64,000 nucleotides of DNA. Source: CAWGYQ01 sp963817395 (lineage in GTDB: Bacteria > Acidobacteriota > Vicinamibacteria > Vicinamibacterales > CAVPJW01). The notes under the pieces are model-generated. The model had not been told where the DNA came from, searched no databases, and saw only the letters and a program-made list of their open reading frames with translations. The translations under genes and the position numbers were made by a program. Below, in pieces: positions 59,946-64,000 of this stretch. The stretch is from the NCBI GenBank assembly GCA_963817395.1, contig CAWFOC010000006.1, positions 310,001 through 374,000 on the forward strand, written 5' to 3'. Position 1 is the stretch's first letter. The number at the start of each line of letters is the position of its first letter.

Positions 59946-60860
59946 TCAGCGGCGCGGGCGTGAGGTCAGCAGGCGCAGCGGATTGAGCAGCTGACCGTTG
60001 GCGAGGACCTCGTAGTGGAGGTGCGGTCCAGTGGCGCGACCGGTTGATCCGACGAGCCCGATGACATCGCCGCGCTTCACTCGCGTGCCAGCGCGGACCT
60101 TGAAAGTGGACAGATGGCCGTAACGCGTGAGGAGACCAAACCCGTGGTCGATGACCACGAGGTTGCCGTAGTCGCTGACGAACCCGGCGGTCGCCACGCG
60201 GCCCGAGGCCGTCGCGAACACAGGCTGTCCTCGATCCGCTGAGATGTCCAGACCTCGATGAAAGCCCGTGTCGCCGGTGAAGGGATCGGATCGCTGGCCG
60301 AACCCACCCGACAACCAGCCGAATACGGGCCAGAGTGAAGGGGTGGCATCGGCGAGCGCCTGTCTGCGCTCGACGTTCTTTCGTACGATGCTCAGGCGGG
60401 TTTCGAGCCCCTGAAGAAGGTCTCGGAGCACACCGAACGTATCTTCCAAGGAGCCCACGCCGGTGGACAAAAGCGGCATGCTTGCACCGCTCTCGGTGGC
60501 GCCCCCGATCGCCCGGCTCTTGAGGACGGCAGGGAGTTTGTCGATGGCCTTGGCCGTGGCCGGGTCAATCGTCGCCTTGACGCCCAACTCGCTGACGGCC
60601 GATTGCAGCGATTGAATCTGACCGGTCAACGCCTCGGTGGCAGCTCGATAACTAGAGTTTTCCTGTTCGAGCGAGGTCACCGACTGCCGCAGGTAGTCGA
60701 TCTCGCCGATCGCGCTCCAGCGAGCGCCCAGCCCAATCAGGACAGGCAGCGACAAAACGGCGCCCGTGACCAGGAGACCGGTGCGCAGCCTGATGCTAAA
60801 ACGGCGGACGACACCGGTATCACGATCGGCGACTACGAACGTGTAACGCTTCGGAGGCAT
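59946..60860 (-). CDS. M23-family peptidoglycan endopeptidase-like membrane protein
   Basis: ATG 60860 (MPPKRYTFVVADRD); 304 residues; the frame extends upstream to 60947 without a better start. One N-terminal membrane helix near residue 32 (LLVTGAVLSLPVLIGLG), a coiled coil (DYLRQSVTSLEQENSSYRA), and a C-terminal LytM/M23 domain. Zinc ligands are visible in HRGLDISAD near residue 202 and HLHYEVLANG near residue 282. It likely cuts cell-wall cross-bridges or activates amidases. Downstream of the comM-like gene. Confidence 0.82.
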   Translation of the reverse strand: MPPKRYTFVVADRDTGVVRRFSIRLRTGLLVTGAVLSLPVLIGLGARWSAIGEIDYLRQSVTSLEQENSSYRAATEALTGQIQSLQSAVSELGVKATIDPATAKAIDKLPAVLKSRAIGGATESGASMPLLSTGVGSLEDTFGVLRDLLQGLETRLSIVRKNVERRQALADATPSLWPVFGWLSGGFGQRSDPFTGDTGFHRGLDISADRGQPVFATASGRVATAGFVSDYGNLVVIDHGFGLLTRYGHLSTFKVRAGTRVKRGDVIGLVGSTGRATGPHLHYEVLANGQLLNPLRLLTSRPRR

Positions 60861-61028
60861 GCGAATAAGGTCGCGCAGCCCGCGACGTCTCTCGCCACAG
60901 AGCAATATGGTGTGAACGAAGAAAACGCCGGGTCGGTGTGGCTCCAAACTCTACCACATCGATGCGGACGGGGAGAACCCGCAATCAGAATGCGAAGATT
61001 GAGCGAAAATTCTGGAATTGCCCGCCCA

Positions 61029-62537
61029 TCAGCTCCCCACGCGGTATTGCAGGGCCTCGGCGACGTGGTTCTGCTGCACAAGGGCACAGTTGCCCAGATC
61101 GGCAATCGTGCGCGCGACCCTCAACACCTTATCAACGCTTCGCGCGCTCAAATTCAAGCGCTCGGAAGCCGTTTCCAGAAGCGCCAGCCCGCGCGAGTCG
61201 GGCCGACAATCGCGCTCGAGCGCGCTGGCTTCAAGTGTTGCGTTCGTACCAGGGCCGCCAAGCCTAGACGATTGCCGCAGCCGGGCAGCTGAGACCCTCG
61301 CGCGAATCACCTCCGAGGATTCACCCTCGTCCTTCGTCAGGAAACGAAGCGTCGTCGCACTACCGACTTCGACCGTGAGATCGATGCGATCGCGTAGCGG
61401 CCCGGACACCCGTCCGCCGTAGCGCTCAACTTGCAGTGGCGTGCAGCGGCACGGGCGCCGCGGATGCCCGAGAAACCCGCAGGGGCATGGATTCATCGCG
61501 GCCACAAGGATGAATCGCGCCGGAAACACGACCGTCCGGAGCGAGCGCGCGATCGTCATGCGCCCCTCTTCGAGCGGCTGTCTGAGCGCCTCCAGCACGC
61601 GACGCTCGAACTCGGGCAACTCGTCGAGAAACAGCACACCGCAGTGCGCCAGGCTGATCTCGCCGGGTCGTGGCGAGCCGCCGCCGCCGACCAGCGCGGC
61701 ATCCGAGATCGTGTGGTGTGGTGCTCGAAACGGGCGAACGGTCAGCAGACCCTGGCCATCGCGGAGAAGTCCGGCGACGGAATGAATAGCGGTGGCTTCG
61801 AGCGATTCTTCCAGCGAAAGCGGCGGCAGGATCGTGGTCAGGCGGCGCGCCAGCATGGTCTTCCCAGTTCCGGGCGGACCTGTCAGGAGCACGTTGTGGC
61901 AGCCGGCGGCCGCAATTTCGAGCGCCCGCTTCACCAACGCCTGGCCGCGAACGTCTTTGAAGTCGCCTGCATGTGACGTCGTGTCCGGCACGAAGCGCGG
62001 GGGATCAGACATCGCGTGAGAGGTCCCTTCGCCATTGAGCGCGGCCACTGCCGCGCCGAGCGACGTGACCGACAGCACGCGCAGCCGTCCCACCACCTCA
62101 GCTTCGCGTGCATTGGCCGCCGGCAGCAGAATGGCAGTCATGCCCTGACGCCGCGCCGCCGCCGCAACCGGGAGAGCCCCGCGCACAGGATGAATGGAGC
62201 CATCGAGCGCGAGCTCGCCCAGCAGCACGATATCCGCGATTTCCCGGCGCGAAATCACGCCGGTTGCCGCCAGAATGCCGAGCGCGATCGGCAGGTCGAA
62301 CGCGGCGCCCGCCTTTCGGAGATCTGCCGGCGCCAGATTGACCGTGACCCGATGCCCAGGAAATTCGAACCCGGAATTGCGGATGGCGCTCTTGACGCGG
62401 TCGCGGCTCTCGCGCACGCTGGCGTCGGGCAAGCCGACCATGTTGAAGAGCGGCAGCCCGGTGCTCACGTCCACTTCCACATGGACGGGATGTGCGTCGA
62501 CGCCAAACACCGCAGCCGTCCGCAAGCTTGCCAGCAC
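61029..62537 (-). CDS. comM: YifB/ComM-family magnesium chelatase-like AAA+ ATPase
   Basis: GTG 62537 (VLASLRTAAVFGVDAHPV) fits the family start better than TTG 62555. About 502 residues. N-terminal ChlI-like domain (VEVDVSTGLPLFNMVGLPDASVRES), Walker A GPPGTGKTML near residue 222, and GVLFLDELPEF. The C-terminal half carries AMNPCPCGFLGHP and a zinc-ribbon-like Cys cluster. ComM helicases act in branch migration during natural transformation; the ComEA-like and pseudopilin genes are elsewhere in the window. Confidence 0.88.
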   Translation of the reverse strand: MLASLRTAAVFGVDAHPVHVEVDVSTGLPLFNMVGLPDASVRESRDRVKSAIRNSGFEFPGHRVTVNLAPADLRKAGAAFDLPIALGILAATGVISRREIADIVLLGELALDGSIHPVRGALPVAAAARRQGMTAILLPAANAREAEVVGRLRVLSVTSLGAAVAALNGEGTSHAMSDPPRFVPDTTSHAGDFKDVRGQALVKRALEIAAAGCHNVLLTGPPGTGKTMLARRLTTILPPLSLEESLEATAIHSVAGLLRDGQGLLTVRPFRAPHHTISDAALVGGGGSPRPGEISLAHCGVLFLDELPEFERRVLEALRQPLEEGRMTIARSLRTVVFPARFILVAAMNPCPCGFLGHPRRPCRCTPLQVERYGGRVSGPLRDRIDLTVEVGSATTLRFLTKDEGESSEVIRARVSAARLRQSSRLGGPGTNATLEASALERDCRPDSRGLALLETASERLNLSARSVDKVLRVARTIADLGNCALVQQNHVAEALQYRVGS

Positions 62538-62715
62538 GTCAACCGACGACTGCAAGAGTCGTCGCCACGCGGTCCCTGACGGATTGAGTGGGCGCAGCCT
62601 CGCTGTCAGGTTTTTCGGGTGACGCAGGTGTCAAGAACTGCGTACGGCTAGGACACGGGAGCGATCAGAAGCTTCTCGTCGCAGACCTGGAGAAGGAGCT
62701 GAACGGGGGCGTCGG

Positions 62716-64000
62716 CTAACGCTTGCGCGCGAAGATCGTGAGGCGATCGCCGGCCTTGATCTGCGTGCTGCGCAACCTGTTCCACGATCGAAGCGACGCG
62801 ACCGAGGTATCGAAGAGCCTGGCAATTGACGAAAGGGTGTCGCCGCGCTTGACGCGGTAGACCACCTTGGTGAGCTCGGAGCTTGAGACCGAGGGCGCCC
62901 GCGCGCTCATCACCGTCGGCTCCAGCGGGCGTGAGGCGGCGACGGGCGCGGGACGATCCGTTCGTGCAGCGAGCAACAGCGTCGGTTCCCGGGGGATCAG
63001 AAGCCGCTGCCCGGACTGCACGCCCGCCCTGATCGACAGATAGTTGGCCTCGGCCAGATCGGCGCGGCTGACCCGAAGCTTGCGGGAGATCGACAGCAGC
63101 GTTTCACCGCGCTTCACGGTGTGCCACGAAAGCGACGCCCACTCCCCGGAGTCGGCACTGGCGAGCCGCTCACGCAGCAGATCGCCTGTACCGGCCGGCA
63201 CACGCAACTCGTAGTCTGGGCTGCGAAGCGGTGTGGTCCAGCGGCGCAATTCGGGATTGAGGCCCTGAATCTCGCTGATGGACGTGCCGGTCCACTCCGC
63301 AACGCGGCGGAGGTCGACGGCGCCAGGCAACGCCACCGTTTCGACGGCCGGAGGAGGTGTGGGGGTCAGACTCGAATCCGTATTGAGCCGGATTTCTGGC
63401 AATGATCATCGCCGCCAGAATCATGGGCACATACTCGCGCGTTTCGCGGGGCAGCGCCCGAGGCCGACGGGCCAGCGACCAGAAATCATCGAGGCCGTTC
63501 CGGTCCATGGCACGCTGCACGCGATTCGGGCCGCCGTTGTACGAGGCGAGCGCCAGGTGCCAGTCGCCATCGAACGTGTCGTGCAGCGTCTTCAAATACT
63601 TGGCGGCAGCCACAGTCGACTTTTCGGGATCCGAGCGCTCGTCGATAAACCAGTCCTGGCGCAACCCGTTCTCGATGGCCGTACCTCTCATGAACTGCCA
63701 GACGCCTCTGGCTTTCGCGCGTGACAGGGCGTTGGGTTTGAAGGCGCTTTCAATGAGCGGCACATACGCCAAGTCGAGCGGGAGACCCTCGGCTCGAAGG
63801 ATGCCCTGGATCATCGGCAGATACTGGCTGCCGCGCTGCAGCCCTTCGGTAATCCACTCCCGCAGCCGGCCCTGAAACAACCCGACGTAGGCCGCGACTC
63901 GATCATTGAAGGGAATGGGAAAGTCGTGCAGGGTCGTTTCGAGGTCGCTCCTGACCGCCTCGCGGGTCTCGGAGCTCGCTTCGGGCGCAAACGTGGACTC
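62716..64000 (-). CDS. MltD-like lytic transglycosylase with LysM domains (partial at window end; frameshifted near 63365)
   Basis: The gene enters from beyond 64000 on the minus strand and stops at 62716. Visible part ~428 residues. SLT domain with catalytic Glu in LIESAFKPNALS, KARGVWQFM, and LASYNGGPNRV. One extra base near 63365 splits this from the second half. That half has two LysM modules: WHTVKRGETLLSISRKL and YRVKRGDTLSSIARLF. It cleaves peptidoglycan glycan strands by lytic transglycosylation. The N-terminus and signal/lipobox are not in this window. Confidence 0.85.

Noticed and set aside
62556..62715. Short gene between comM and the lytic transglycosylase
   Set aside because: A minus-strand frame of ~20 codons is open, but it lacks a start, ribosome site or recognisable motif. 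A TTGACA near 62634 has no matching -10.

Overview
The window is GC-rich chromosomal DNA from a Gram-negative bacterium. It shows several lipoboxes, a beta-barrel-like outer-membrane protein, DAP epimerase, SecA, and a periplasmic HtrA protease. Gene content and style (HYR/PKD lipoproteins, carboxypeptidase-like regulatory repeats, a DUF4398 lipoprotein) suggest an Acidobacteriota/Vicinamibacteria-like organism. That placement is inference from recollection, not a search. No tRNA, rRNA, CRISPR array, phage or IS element was seen. The only RNA gene recognised is rnpB.

Layout. 1-10.4 kb and 16.1-20.5 kb form a surface-polysaccharide region: three GT4-type glycosyltransferases, two GT39-like membrane proteins, an NAD-dependent epimerase, an AsnB-type amidotransferase, two UPF0104/LPG-synthase-like membrane proteins flanking a hexapeptide acyltransferase, and a PKD/Ig-like lipoprotein. 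10.4-13.4 kb is a VTC-like polyphosphate polymerase, DUF4956 and CotH kinase module. It is followed by an HYR-SGNH lipoprotein and GlpD. 20.5-35.2 kb is housekeeping: TtcA, Dtd, an outer-membrane protein, DapF, an SLC13 transporter, RadC, LarC, MetG, TatD, a polyprenyl synthase, LigA and HtrA. 35.2-43.3 kb holds an NtrC-type regulator, rnpB with two extra hairpins, a UDP-sugar epimerase, a GAF/zinc-ribbon protein, a ComEA-like protein, a pseudopilin, a PilZ protein and a sigma54-type AAA+ regulator that lacks GAFTGA.

43.4-47.9 kb is the most unusual block. It encodes a small secreted peptide with two CX6C motifs, a propeller-like secreted protein, an ABC permease/ATPase pair and a secreted protein with carboxypeptidase-like regulatory modules. 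The genes overlap or nearly abut and sit directly behind the unusual regulator. 48-64 kb is housekeeping again: GcvT-GcvH-GcvP, a class IV aminotransferase, Nnr-TsaE, SecA-GuaB, an M23 peptidase, a ComM/YifB ATPase and an MltD-like lytic transglycosylase cut by the window end.

A caution for the reader: sixteen genes are broken by frameshifts. Nearly all are corrected by removing one base, so they look like sequence errors rather than gene decay. I give each such gene as one feature over its full extent and state the approximate shift site.
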